DNA of 64,000 nt from Achatina immaculata (taxonomy: Eukaryota; Mollusca; Gastropoda; Stylommatophora; Achatinidae). Below the pieces are notes generated by a model. It worked only from the letters and a program-made list of their open reading frames with translations, made no database searches and was not told where the DNA came from. The position numbers and the translations under genes are program-made. Each line of letters begins with the position of its first letter. Position 1 is the first letter of the stretch. The stretch covers positions 31,252,530-31,316,529 of the forward strand of contig CM019718.1 in assembly GCA_009760885.1 (NCBI GenBank), given 5' to 3'. Positions 43,758-56,557 of this stretch are shown piece by piece.

Positions 43758-46115
43758 TGTGGAGATCTGAGTGGCGAAGTGGTTAGCGCACTAGTGTCTC
43801 ATGGTGGAGGTGGGTGGTTCGAATCCGGTCGGAGGAGTCCGGTCACCCATCCGTAAAAATAGGTACCTGGCTACTTCCGAAGCTGGGGGTGGAAAGGCGG
43901 TCAGGCATGACCACGTCACCCTCTAGTGTGCTGAACAAGCCACCCTATAGTATGCTGAACAAGTCACCCTATAGTGTGCTGATCAAGCCACCATCTAGTG
44001 TGCTGATCAAGCCACCCTCTAGTGTGCTGATTAAGCCACCCTCTAGTGTGCTGACCACCTCACCCTCTAGTCTGCTGATCAAGCCACCCTCTAGTGTGCT
44101 GACCACGTCACTCTCTAGTGTGCTGAACACATTACCCTCTAGTGTGCTGAACACATCACCCTCTAGTGTGCTGATCACGTCACCCTCTAGTGTGCTGAAC
44201 ACATCACCCTCTAGTGTACTGAACACATCACCCTCTTGTGTGCTGAACATATCACCCTCTAGTGTGCTAAACATGTCACCCTCTAATGTATTGACCACAT
44301 CACCCTCTAGTCTGCTGACCACGTCACCCTCTAGTGTGCTGAACAAGCCACCCTATAGTATGCTGAACAAGTCACCCTATAGTGTGCTGATCAAGCCACC
44401 ATCTAGTGTGCTGATCAAGCCACCCTCTAGTGTGCTGATTAAGCCACCCTCTAGTGTGCTGACCACCTCACCCTCTAGTCTGCTGATCAAGCCACCCTCT
44501 AGTGTGCTGACCACGTCACTCTCTAGTGTGCTGAACACATTACCCTCTAGTGTGCTGAACACATCACCCTCTAGTGTGCTGATCACGTCACCCTCTAGTG
44601 TGCTGAACACATCACCCTCTAGTGTACTGAACACATCACCCTCTTGTGTGCTGAACATATCACCCTCTAGTGTGCTAAACATGTCACCCTCTAATGTATT
44701 GACCACATCACCCTCTAGTCTGCTGATCACATCACCCTCTAGTCTGCTGATCAAGTCACCCTCTAGTCTGCTGATCAAGTCACCCTCTAGTCTGCTGATC
44801 AAGTCACCCTCTAGTCTGCTGATCAAGTCACCCTCTAGTGTGCTGATCAAGTCACCTTCTAGTCTGCTGACTACCTCACCCTCTAGTGTGCTGATCAAGC
44901 CACCCTCTAGTGTGCTGACCACGTCACTCTCTAGTGTGCTGACCACCTCACCCTCTAGCGTGCTGAACACGTCACCCTCTAGCGTGCTGAACACATCAAC
45001 CTCTAGTGTGCTGATAAGATCACCCTCTAGTATGCTGAACACATCACCCTCTAGTGTGCTGACCACCTCACCCTCTAGTATGCTGGACACATCACCCTCT
45101 AGTATGCTGATCAAGTCACAATCTATTCTGCTGATAAAGTCACCCTCTAGTCTGCTGAAAAAGTCACCCTCTAGTGTGCTTATCAAGTCACCCTCTAGTG
45201 TGCTGATCAAGTCACCCTCTAGTGTGCTGATCAAGTCACCCTCTAGTCTGCTGATAAAGTCACCCTCTAGTGTGCTGACCACCTCACCCTCTAGTATGCT
45301 GACCACCTCACCCTCTAGTATGCTGACCACCTCACTCTCTAGTATGCTGACCACCTCACCCTCTAGTATGCTGACCACCTCACCCTCTAGTCTGCTGACC
45401 ACCTCACCCTTTAGTCTGCTGACCACCTCACTCTCTAGTCTGCTGACCACCTCACCCTTTAGTCTGCTGACCACCTCACTCTTTAGTCTGCTGATCAAGT
45501 CACCCTCTAGTCTGCTGATCAAGTCACCCTCTAGTCTGCTGCCCACCTCACCCTCTAGTCTCCTGATCAAGTCACCCTCTAGTCTGCTGATCAAGTCACC
45601 CTCTAGTCTGCTGATCAAATCACTCTCTAGTCTGCTGGTCAAGTCACCCTCTAGTGTGCTGACCACATCACCCTCTAGTGTTCTGACCACATCACCCTCT
45701 AGTGTGCTGATCAAGTCACTCTCTAGTCTGCTGATCAAGTCACCCTCTAGTCTGCTGATCAAGTCACCCTCTAGTCTGCTGAACACATCACCCTCTAGTC
45801 TGCTGATCAAGTCACCCTTGAGTGTGCTGATCAAGTCACCCTCTAGTGTGCTGATCAAGTCACCCTCTAGTGTGCTGACCACATCACCCTCTAGTGTGCT
45901 GACCACATCACCCTTTAGTCTGCTGATCAAGTCACCCTCTAGTGTGTTGATCAAGTCACCCTCTAGTCTGCTGATCAAGTCACCCTCTAGTGTGTTGATC
46001 AAGTCACCCTCTAGTGTGCTGACAGGTCTATGAAAGTAAGAGAACTACCACCAAATACCATAGGTGGCTCTGTGTCACAACAGGAGTTACTTTAAACTTT
46101 AACCTTTAACCTTTT
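43758..46115 (+). mobile_element. SINE family A copy with a 2.1-kb satellite grown inside it
   Basis: The head at 43765-43880 matches SINE A: GAGTGGCGAAGTGGTTAGCG (A box), GGTTCGAATCCGGTCGG (B box), GTCACCCATCCGTAAAAATA and GGAAAGGCGGTCAGGCATGA. The tail resumes at about 46012 with GTGTGCTGACAGGTCTATGA and AACTACCACCAAATACCATA, ending in (TTTAAC)n. Between them the body sequence CACCCTCTAGTGTGCTGA is tandemly amplified. Confidence 0.85.
43910..46025. repeat. 24-bp tandem array, about 88 copies, inside SINE A
   Basis: Unit TCACCCTCTAGTGTGCTGAT+CAAG, with variants (GTG/CTG; ATCAAG/ACCACC/AACACA). A block of roughly 385 bp from about 43930 recurs from about 44345. Frames on both strands (739 codons plus, 541 minus) stay open through the array. 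Confidence 0.95.
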
Positions 46116-46154
46116 AGCTTTTACTGTGTTTGAGACTTTAGATTTTCTATCTTC

Positions 46155-47235
46155 CACTACATCCGTACACGTCGCTACATATGTACACGTCGCTACATCC
46201 GTACACTCCACTACATCCGTACACGTCGCTACATCGTTACACTCCACTACATCCGTACACGTCGCTACATATGTACACGTCGCTACATCCGTACACTCCA
46301 CTACATATGTACACGTCCCTACATCTGTACACTCCATTACATCCGTACACGTCGCTACATATGTACACGTCGCTACATCTGTACACTCCACTATATCCGT
46401 ACACTCCACTACATCCGTACACTCCACTACATATGTACACGTCGCTACATCTGTACACTCCACTATATCCGTACACTCCACTACATATTTACACGTCCTT
46501 ATATCTGTACACTCCACTACATCCGTACACGTCGCTACATATGTACACGTCGCTACATCGTTACACTCCACTACATCCGTACACTCCACTACATATGTAC
46601 ACGTCGCTACATCCGTACACTCCACTACATCCGTACACTCCACTACATATGTACACGTCGCTACATCTGCACACTCCACTACTTCTGTACACTCCACTAC
46701 GTCTGTACACTCCACTACATCTATACACTCCACTACGTCTGTGCACTCTGTTACGTCTGTATACTCTACTACGTCTGTCCACTCTACTACGTCTGTACAC
46801 TCCACTACGTCTGTACACTCCACTACATCTATACACTCTACTATGTCTATACACTCTCCTCAACATCTATACACTCTACTACGTCTATACATTCTCCTCT
46901 ACATCTATACACTCTACTATGTCTATACACTCTCCTCTACATCTATACACTCTACTTTGTCTATACACTCTCCTCTACATCTATACACTCTACTACGTCT
47001 ATACACTCTCCTCTACATCTATACACTCTACTATGTCTATACACTCTCCTCTATATCTATACACTCTACTACGTCTATACACTCTCCTCTACATCTATAC
47101 ACTCTACTATGTCTATACACTCTCCTCTATATCTATACACTCTACTATGTCTATACACTCTCCTCTACATCTATACACTCTACTACGTCTATACACTCTA
47201 CTACGTCTATACACTCTACTACAACTATACAACGT
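46155..47235. repeat. 18-bp tandem array passing into a 38-bp higher unit
   Basis: First part: 18-bp units alternating ACATCCGTACACGTCGCT and ACATCCGTACACTCCACT. Second part from about 46840: units such as TCTACTATGTCTATACACTC, then TCCTCTACATCTATACAC, 38 bp, a diverged pair of 18-mers with two extra bases. Confidence 0.9.
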
Positions 47236-47745
47236 TTATAATATCAAGTGCCTGAAAACAGAGTTTATTCAATGTTATAATACTTCATTTTCAAAAGTTT
47301 TGTTGTTGTTGTCGTTGTTGTTGTTATTGTTATGTTGTTGTTGTTGTTGTTGTTATTCTTCTTCTTTTTCTTCTTCTTCCACTTAAGATTTTCCTGGAAC
47401 CGAGAATGCCTTTTGGTTCATTCGATGAGAGAACAATGTAAGTCAATTATCTTGGGAAAAATCCCCTGACAAAGTACTTAATTCACGAGAGAAAAAAAAA
47501 ATGGTAAGAAACTGTCTGATCATAGGTCAGCACAGATTAGGTACGACAGTAAAAATCTGAAACAATTCCGACACGATGCAATTTTTTTTTTCCCCTTGCT
47601 CTCACGTCCACGAATGTTTTCGTTCATAACTTTTCTACACTACCTACACGGCTCTCTCACTTTGCTCTGTACAAGCCTCGTTGTTTACAACTACGCTATT
47701 GTTTTGTTTCTTAATATGCCCAGTGTTCTTTCGTGAAAGACAATT
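47236..47745. other. Spacer with (GTT)n and (CTT)n microsatellites
   Basis: (GTT)n at about 47302-47352 and (CTT)n to 47380, then AT-rich sequence. No gene seen. Confidence 0.5.
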
Positions 47746-47749
47746 TTCA

Positions 47750-49230
47750 TTTCATACACATAAAACCATTGACTGAATCAATGCTCCCTACACACATAAA
47801 ACCATTGACTGAATCAATGCTCCCTACACACATAAAACCATTGACTGAATCAATGCTCCCTACACACATAAAACCATTGACTGAATCAATGCTCCCTACA
47901 CACATACAACCGTTGACTGAATCAATGCTCCCTACACACATACAACCGTTGACTGAATCAATGCTCCCTACACACATACAACCATTGACTGAATCAATGC
48001 TCCCTACACACATACAACCGTTGACTGAATCAATGCTCCCTACACACATACAACCGTTGACTGAATCAATGCTCCCTACACACATACAACCGTTGACTGA
48101 ATTAATGTTGCCTACACACATACAACCGTTGACTGAATTAATGTTGCCTACACACATACAACCGTTGACTGAATTAATGTTGCCTACACACATACAACCG
48201 TTGACTGAATTAATGTTGCCTACACACATACAACCGTTGACTGAATTAATGTTGCCTACACACATACAACCGTTGACTAATCAATATTCTCTACATACAT
48301 ACAGCGGTTGACTGAATCAATGTTCTCAACATAAATACAACCACTGACTGAATCAAACAATGTTCCATACACACATAAATCTTTGACTGGATCAAATAAT
48401 GTTCTCAACACAAATACAATCGTTGACTGAATCAAACAATGTTGCCTACATACATACAACCGTTGACTGAATCAAACAATGTTGCCTACATGCATACAAC
48501 CGTTGACTGAATCAAACAATGTTGCCTATATGCATACAACCGTTGACTGAATCAAACAATGTTGCCTACATACATACAACCGTTGACTGAATCAAACAAT
48601 GTTGCCTACATGCATACAACCGTTGACTGAATCAAACAATGTTGCCTATATGCATACAACCGTTGACTGAATCAAACAATGTTGCCTACATACATACAAC
48701 CGTTGACTGAATCAAACAATGTTGCCTACATGCATACAACCGTTGACTGAATCAAACAATGTTGCCTACACACATACAACCGCTGACTGAATCAAACAAT
48801 GTTGCCTACATACATACAACCGTTGACTGAATCAAACAATGTTGCCTACATGCATACAACCGTTGACTGAATCAAACAATGTTGCCTATATGCATACAAC
48901 CGTTGACTGAATCAAACAATGTTGCCTACATACATACAACCGTTGACTGAATCAAACAATGTTGCCTACATGCATACAACCGTTGACTGAATCAAACAAT
49001 GTTGCCTATATGCATACAACCGTTGACTGAATCAAACAATGTTGCCTACATACATACAACCGTTGACTGAATCAAACAATGTTGCCTACATGCATACAAC
49101 CGTTGACTGAATCAAACAATGTTGCCTACACACATACAACCGCTGACTGAATCAAACAATGTTGCCTACATACATACAACCGTTGACTGAATCAAACAAT
49201 GTTGCCTACACACATACAACCGTTGGTTGG
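47750..49230. repeat. Tandem array with 36-bp units changing to 40-bp units
   Basis: Up to about 48290 the unit is 36 bp (ACACATACAACCGTTGACTG, AATCAATGCTCCCTAC). From about 48420 it is 40 bp with AATCAAACAATGTTGCCTAC. The 40-bp part shows a three-unit alternation (TACATAC/CATGCAT/TATGCAT, 120 bp). A rarer unit with CCGCTGACTG recurs 360 bp apart (48779 and 49139). Confidence 0.95.
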
Positions 49231-51623
49231 TTCCTTAAAGCAAGAACTAACCTGCTATACAAACACACAAGCGTTTGGCTGGATCAAAAAAGTACACAGT
49301 ATTATTTCCCCCACCCTGCTGCAATATTGGACACGTTTGCGACGAGAACAGAGAGTATAGAATAACGTTTTAATAGACTGTACTCGATGTTGAATCGGCC
49401 AGACATTTACTGATATAGCTTAAGTCTTTAACGCAGTTAATGTGTTACTCAAGTATGCATACACGCCGAGGGGCGTTTCTTCGGCTTCTGCTAATGTGAC
49501 AGTGTAGAAGAAACCAATGACCGTGTTGCATTGTTTTGCCATTTTATACAGCTAATGTGACAGTAAAGAATAATGAATCAGTTACACTGAGTATGCTATT
49601 GTCAGTTTTAATGTGACACAAATTACGGATAATATGACACAAATTACGGCTAATATGACATAAAGTAACAATTAGACCAATGAGAACGTGCTATGTGGAA
49701 CACGACGTTGTCAAAATGTCTGTTAATGTGATAGCTAGAGGCGAGTGAGTTGAGTTTCTAGAAAAGAAAGGCAACGGAGCTTTATTAGGAAAAATGGAAA
49801 AGATCAGTCGCCAACCCTTACTGGCAAGGCACCTGACGAAAGAATGAAATTCAAGAACAAGAACAAATAATCAACATATTCTTGTTGCCGGTTTGAAAGG
49901 AATGATAAATGTCGCACTTACTGATATGTGAAATATCTTCCACACTGCAGTTCAAATGACACATCCGTGAAACAGCAACATTTTGTATAAATCAAACAAA
50001 TATGGTTACATCTCAAGGGAAATAACGCAAAGCTACGGAGATGCACTACTTGGATTAATAGGAAACTTAAAATAATAATGCTTTGCTGCTTCAGAAAACA
50101 CGTTCCATCCTTCCTGTTATCCTATTATTATTATACAACTGTTAAAGTAATAACGAATAACCGTTAATTTGGCTTTGCCATTCTGAAAATGATGATTAAC
50201 AGCTAATTAAATGTTATATTTTGGATGAAAAGTTGAAGCATTAGGAAAAATACAAATGAAAACACAAAATACGAGTAACTTCGTACACAAAACGGCAAGA
50301 AAAGAACTAGAAAAGACGAAGGAGCGTGGAGGGGGAAAACATATCAAATTTTTTAAAACCTGAAATAAAACAGTATCAAATTTAGTCTCCTAACTACGTA
50401 AAACATTACTCGTAAAACATGAATATCAAATTTATTGGGGGCATAAACTGACAAACTGAACGACACAGAACAAACGCAAAGGTCTACGTAAACGTCCAGG
50501 TCCGTCAGTTTAACAAGAACCAACAAGCGCATGAGTGACCCGGGAATGTATTGCTTTAAACACGGCACTTTCCAACGTGTCCCCCTCAGTCTTGTTTGTG
50601 TTCGCCAGTATTTTGTCTGCTGTCATTTAAAAGGGAAACCTCGCTGTATATTTTACGGGTGAATTTTACAACCCAAAAACTGAAAATAACTCTAACAGAT
50701 AGCTTTGCGTGGGACAAACTTACAGACTGAACATGCCAGGAGCTGAAGTTTATTGTGCCGTGAAATGAAAGTCAACACTACCGTGAAATCTTTAATCAGT
50801 AACCAATTCTCTCGTTGTAACAACATAACTTTATAAAGAAAATAATAGAGATGATCGATATATCGAAAATAATGGCTGCTGTTTTCTAAGTTTTATATAC
50901 ATGGAAAACAAAGCATGCAAGTTTAGGTCGACAATTTTAAAGACGATTAATAACGAACAAATAGATGAAATACTTTTTATTTAAAAAAAAAAGAAATATT
51001 GTTCATTTTAAAAAGTTCAGCGCTTTAATACTGAGTTGATATGACTATTTATATTAATTTATTATTGATGTATAGTACAGGTATGAATTGGCGATCATGC
51101 CCCTCCATTATGTGCAGTCTTAGGTATTTCTAATCTCTTCAGCTGCCTTTGTTTGTTTAGAACGTGATCTCTGTCTTCTTCTCTTGAGTTTTCCAGTGAA
51201 TGTCCTTTTAAATGACATACACAAAGAATGCTACTGACTGCTGCTTCCCTTTTTCTTACTTGTAAGTAACGTCTAACGATTCCTGTAAATGTTTGGACAC
51301 TGGCAACTTTCAATGTGACAAACGCATTTCCGCTGTAAAATCAATCCTTCATGCCATCCATATTTTCTGTACCAACCAGGAAATAACAGACTGGGTATTA
51401 AACTATAAAAACTAGTCTTCAGAGTCATTTTTCGTTTCACGAAACAATCCTACGTAAAACGGGAAAGCCTGCTTAGTGTTTGACTTTGGAACTGAAATTG
51501 CAATGTTGCCGTGACTCCTTTTCTAAAAATACTATTTGTGGTTGTTACTGAAGTATTTTTTTCCACTATCAGTGTAATACTTTACAGAAAACAGTTAAAA
51601 TGTTACCGAGAACTAATAAATGG

Positions 51624-51654
<31 letters not shown>

Positions 51655-51825
51655 GATATTAACAAATATTGCGAACTTTGAAAGAAGAAAAAAAAACTCT
51701 ACTTTTGGCTATAATTGACTAATTTGGAAGAATAAATAAAGGAAAATATTACTGTCATCATATCTGTGAGACTGAACCAGCCATAACATGCTACAATTCA
51801 TGTTTTAGCTCAAGCAAGTCATTCT
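49231..51825. other. Intron sequence, low feature density
   Basis: A short repeat (AATTACGG(A/C)TAATATGACA) lies at 49620-49660 and (GA)n at 51629-51652. No exon or element recognised. Confidence 0.4.
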
Positions 51826-52145
51826 ATGCCCATCTTTCTTGCAGGAGTACCAAGAGCTAGGTGCTCAATTTTTTATATGTTATTTCTTGTTTTATTTATT
51901 GCGTGTACGTTTTTATATGGTCTTTGAAAAAAGACATTTGCCGAAATATTGGATTGTTGTATATTATTCATTTATACGTACTCCTCTTATTTTCTGTCAC
52001 TCTCGTTCCTGCCCACATTGCTCACTCTTTCTATCTTTCTGTAAAGCTGAACCATACACCTCGCTCTGCTTTTATTGCTAGAACCAGTTTTACCGCAGTC
52101 GTCATTTCTCTTACAGCTTACCACACTAAACTAACAACCTTTTAT
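51826..52145 (+). repeat. Dispersed repeat D, copy 1
   Basis: Contains GCCGAAATATTGGATTGTTG, TCATTTATACGTACTCCTCT, CACTCTCGTTCCTGCCCACA and AGCTGAACCATACACCTC in order. The same blocks occur at 58.93-59.11 kb (plus) and 58.65-58.83 kb (minus). Class unknown. Confidence 0.65.
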
Positions 52146-52654
52146 ATTTCATTTCAAGTAATTAAATAGTATACCACCATATCGGGCCAGCTAAATCAAT
52201 AATAGCAACAACAACAACAACAACAAAACTTGCAGTATGAACATCCACAAAGACGCAATGTTCGCATTATTGGCAGCATATAACAGGACACGAGAAGGAC
52301 AAGCCACCATCGCCATTATTTCAGTGTTTGCAGATATAATATATATATACATGTCTCCTTTAGGGGAGGAGAGGGAAGTGGAGTTTTTCTGACCGAAGTG
52401 GCTTAGCGCGCATTATCCACAACCAGCGCGTGACTAGCTCCATCAATAGGTGCACGCTTCAATGGCTTTTGGAATGGAAGGCGGAGCATTTATGGGGGTG
52501 CCCGGAGTGTGGGGATGCCAGTCTCTGATCACAAATTACAGCTTTCTACGCCGCCAAACCACCTGTTGTTGTATCTGTTCAGCGTTCTAGTGACAAGTAG
52601 ATTAGGTCTCCACAAACTTTCAGTACTAACACAGTCAATTAAGATATTACAGGC

Positions 52655-52865
52655 TGTCTAGGCAGCGAAGTGACTAGAGCACTCATCTCTCATGGCGCTG
52701 GCTGGTGGGTCAACCTTGCCGGCCGGTGCTCAAGTCGCCCACATGCACAAATGGAGTAGAGAAAGTAAAGATGGCCAGGCATGACGCTGACTATAACAAC
52801 ATTCAGCGTGTCAAAAGATCAAAGAAAATATCAGCACTAACAACATACCCTCCACCGGTGTTTAT
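52655..52865 (+). mobile_element. Diverged SINE, family A-like
   Basis: GGCAGCGAAGTGACTAGAGC (A-box region), CACTCATCTCTCATGGCGCT and GATGGCCAGGCATGACGCTG align in order with SINE A, but the B box is decayed. Confidence 0.55.
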
Positions 52866-52867
52866 GA

Positions 52868-53170
52868 CAAGGGTTCCTAACTTTTCTACAATAACAGACC
52901 CCCAGTGGATCAATGGATTGCTCAATCGTAAGTCTCCGTAAGCAAGAAATAATCACTGCTAGCCTTGTTAGGTACTAGTTCGACTTCACAAAATGCCAGC
53001 AGCCTGGCTTTACTTTACACGTGGTCACCTAGGAACAGAACGACTGAAATTAAATTATAAACTAAACAACAACAACAAAACTGTTCTAAGATGGAATCTC
53101 GTATCCCCTTCATTTGATTCCCGCCCCCCCCCTCCCCGGGGGTAAAAATACCCCAGGTAAAGAACCCCTG
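52868..53170. mobile_element. Possible hAT-like MITE
   Basis: The left end (CAAGGGTTCCTAACTTTTC) and the inverted right end (CAGGGGTTCTTTACCTGGG) form imperfect terminal inverted repeats like those of hAT elements. The expected 8-bp target duplication is not clear. Confidence 0.4.
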
Positions 53171-54690
53171 CTCCATGGCATGACAATGCTACCTAACACT
53201 TTCAGAACTAAAGAGTCAACTAAAATCTTACAAATAACACTGATACTACTTTTTCTCCTCGCCTCCACCCATAAGATAAAACTTTCAAAACATGAGTATA
53301 CTTTTACAGATTCTAAAAACTCCTGAACTACATTAATACATAAAGATAGCAACAAATAAGAAAGCATTTTCAATAATGACAGAATGCATATTACGCTGCT
53401 ATAAAGATTCAGTATTATTCCACGTTTGCGCGACTTCGACAATGAACAAACAGGTTAAATAGAAACTGGAAGCAACAATATTTGTTGCTTTGGAGAAAAA
53501 TGCAACACATACCTCAGCTTACCAGGAAAAAACATGAAGAAATTCTCACAAAAGTTGTAGATCTGAGAAAACTATTTAAAACCAAAAAGAAAACACAATC
53601 GCAAGTCTTCTGATATTTCACAATATGTCAGAAGTTAAAGAATATGACAATCACTGAAAAATTCGGGGTGGGGGGAAGAGGGAAATCGAAATAGTAGGAC
53701 CTGAATAGGCTTAACAAGTTACATAGGACAAGACATGCAACTTATCTAATTAAAAGTATCAAGGACCGCACAGAACTGAGAAGAATGATTGTCAACATTT
53801 GTTCGCATGGCACTTGATGATGATGATTGCCAATATTTATCTGCATGGCACTTGATGATGATGACTGTACATTACACATACTTTATAACACTAATCATTT
53901 CCAGCTGTGACTTACCTCTTGAGAATCTTCTATTTCTCTCCCCTAAGTAATTACATCAGCTTCAGCTAGGGATCTACACATCCAGATGACAGTCATAGCT
54001 TCTTATGTAAAACTTACTTGTACATTCCACGGAAGATCATGAGTAAAAGTTCGGTAGAATTACTGTCACAATAATGTAAGATTTTTTTTCTATGAAAAAT
54101 ATCAAAACAGAACAAGGTTTCCTGCAAATAACAGTACAATACATATAACAATACAAAGAAAAGTCTGCAAGATGCTTCTGTGAGGATTCAATAAGAGGGA
54201 AAAAAAAAGAGAACATTTAAATGCCTTTGTACATCCGAAAAATTTACCTCCATATCATTAAACTTATATTGATAATATATAACAATCTCTTCGGATCGTC
54301 CAAACCTCATCTCTGCACACAATAGATTATAATCTTTTGTCTATCAGCAACTTTTGCATCTCCTTCTACTAACACAAATACTTGAGAGTCGAAAAAAACA
54401 TCCACGTACATTCTTACAATCAACAGAAATACTGCTCCACGCCTGAGTTGTTATTTTTTTCCTACAAGAACAACACATCTAAAATGAGACTTTACCAGTA
54501 AACTACACAACACAGCTATTTTCACATTCACCATTACTTTGCATTTGAATAACTCCTACTACCATACCTTCAGATCACCTGCTGTGCTTACTTAAAACTT
54601 TCTAAGCACTTCGTTATTAACTTCGCTTCGATCTACAACCAGTCAACCCGGTCAGATCGATATTTCAATATATCAGCGTATCCTCTAGTT
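53171..54690. other. Intron sequence, no gene seen
   Basis: AT-rich. A 41-bp-spaced pair (TGCATGGCACTTGATGATGA) lies near 53807 and 53842. Nothing else recognised. Confidence 0.4.
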
Positions 54691-54883
54691 CAGTGGATCC
54701 CCACGTTTGTTCAGAGTGCTGCCCCTTGAGTCCCAGGCCACACATCTTGCGCCCCATAAACTTTTTTTTTTTTTTTACTCAATTGATTCTAATGTCCTCC
54801 TCTCACTCCCCTTTCCCCCACCACCCTCCTGGATCTTCCCATCGTCTCCCTGGGGGATATATCGTTAAATCTGAGAACCACTG
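54691..54883. mobile_element. hAT-like MITE, 193 bp
   Basis: The ends CAGTGGATCCCCACG and, inverted, CAGTGGTTCTCAGAT resemble hAT terminal inverted repeats (CAGTGGTTCTCAA type). Flanks CTCTAGTT and GTCTGATT agree at 5 of 8 positions, which could be an eroded 8-bp target duplication. No transposase inside. Confidence 0.5.
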
Positions 54884-55434
54884 GTCTGATTCTTATCAGG
54901 GTCAGGCTGGAGTCATGTGTCAGGACATTTCGGCGCTGAAAGCGAAACGCTGGCAGTTGAGAGAAGAGAAACAAAGCTGAGAGAGGGTCGAGATATTTCA
55001 GCGATTACAGCGCGTGTGGCGGGCGTGGTGGTTGCTGAAAGTAATCTGGTAATCAGGGACATCGCGGTCCCTTACTGTACAAGTTCTTCTGTCCCATGCA
55101 CCCCAATAAAAACCACAATTATATTATTTAAATTGAAGATCTACGCACCGACCGTTGTGATGTGGAAAGCCACACATTCTACGGATAGAATGTCGCGCTT
55201 AATGCAGTATAAACTATTAAACTGTGTTGCATTCAAGCATTTTGCAGCAAGTCTCAAGCTGAATCGAACGTTTCACTATCAGCTGTATTCCCCTCGTCCC
55301 TTCGTGGCATGGAAGGTAATGCGCTTGTGTGGTAGCCTACGCATTAGAATTTTTTAAAATAATGAAGCGACTTAGACTTTCGAAAAACTCCTTATAGATG
55401 GTTGTAAGAAACAAATAACTGTTGGGGTATATCA

Positions 55435-55690
55435 TGCGTGTACAATCCCAAAACAAGCTATCAAGTGGAACACAACAGGCCGAAGAAAAAGGGGCAGACC
55501 GCGTGAAACTCTGAAGAGGACATTATTAAGAGAGGCCAAGTTAACAGGCATAAAATCCTTTGATGAGGTTGAAAGACTCGCCGAAGACAGGAAAAATTGG
55601 CGAACTACTTTACGAGCCCTATGTGACGTTTAACGGCACGGGAAGGATATAAGATATAAGATAAGATACGTGTACATCTTCCCCCTACTT
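55435..55690 (+). mobile_element. Non-LTR retrotransposon 3' remnant with intact C-terminal reading
   Basis: Reads IKWNTTGRRKRGRPRETLKR, then SFDEVERLAEDRKNWRTTLRALC, the characteristic C-terminus of a LINE ORF2 (a basic G+RPRET stretch, then LA.DR..WR..+.ALC). It ends at a stop followed by an A/T-rich tail (ATATAAGATATAAGATAAGA). Severely 5'-truncated. Confidence 0.75.
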
Positions 55691-56555
55691 CTTCGTCCTC
55701 TGTATTTGTGTACAATAAAGGCGTCAGCCGAAGTGTTTAAGATGTGTGATCCGTTAATGAATAAAGCTGTTCTACTTTTTACAAACTTTCTAATATTCTT
55801 TAATAATCTTTAAGTTGGTTGGCGTTGTTAAATAATCTTCACTGACCCGTGGCTGTGTACTTTTAAGAGTTTGGAGATCTTTCAGGGATGTAAAGACGCA
55901 GTCAATCCACATGGTATATGAGGGAAAACATGAAGATGGCCTACTCCATTACACAGTAAGGTTTCTAAGTTAGATTCTGTCAGGGTATGGGAAACGTCGC
56001 AGATGAAATTTGAACAAATGAAAGTTAGTTCACAGCTTAAACTAATTTCTGGAATGACACTTGCCAGAATAGAACCGAATCGCTTTGTAGACTATTCGAG
56101 AGATGAAGGGAGCAAATCAGGTTCATCTCGAGAGATGAAGAGTAGTGAATCGAAACTGACTTGCGACTTGACATTTTTTTTTTTTTTGGTCAACTGACTT
56201 GAAAGCTCTACCATACCACTGTATCAGTAATACATCCAAGAGAATGCATGTTTAATGGTGCCTTTTTGTATCTATTTCCTACATAACTCTTTAAAAAATG
56301 GTTACGCTACATATCACTTTGGGCTGGAAATAAGAATCGAATTGTTCCATGTAGAGTTTGAAGACTTGAATCTGACTTGGATTAGACTTGAGGCTGTAAA
56401 GTATAAATGTTACAGTTGTAAAACAACGTGTGCCGAGGAGCTGCGTCTGAAATAGAGAAAGGGGGGGGGGGGAGGGTAGTTCATTGCTCTAGGGACCAGG
56501 AATCTTTCCTTGCTTCTTTTAAAGGGGGAGGGGGAGGCGGGGGTGTAGGAGATGA
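55691..56555. other. Intron sequence, no gene seen
   Basis: Nothing recognised beyond poly-T (56167) and poly-G (56460) runs. Confidence 0.4.
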
Positions 56556-56557
56556 CC

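Noticed and set aside
43814..46033. 739-codon plus-strand and 541-codon minus-strand open frames
   Set aside because: Both come from the 24-bp array inside a SINE; the unit has no stop in these frames and its length is a multiple of three. The plus frame starts inside the tRNA-like head.
46126..47386. 371- and 401-codon plus-strand frames, His/Thr/Tyr-rich
   Set aside because: Arise from 18- and 38-bp repeats; two frames are open together and there is no independent support.
47733..48311. 192-codon plus-strand frame of THIQPLTELMLP repeats
   Set aside because: Artefact of the 36-bp unit; it ends where the unit length changes to 40 bp.
51861..52169. 102-codon hydrophobic plus-strand frame
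   Set aside because: Lies inside dispersed repeat D, whose other copies are not open in the same frame; most likely chance.
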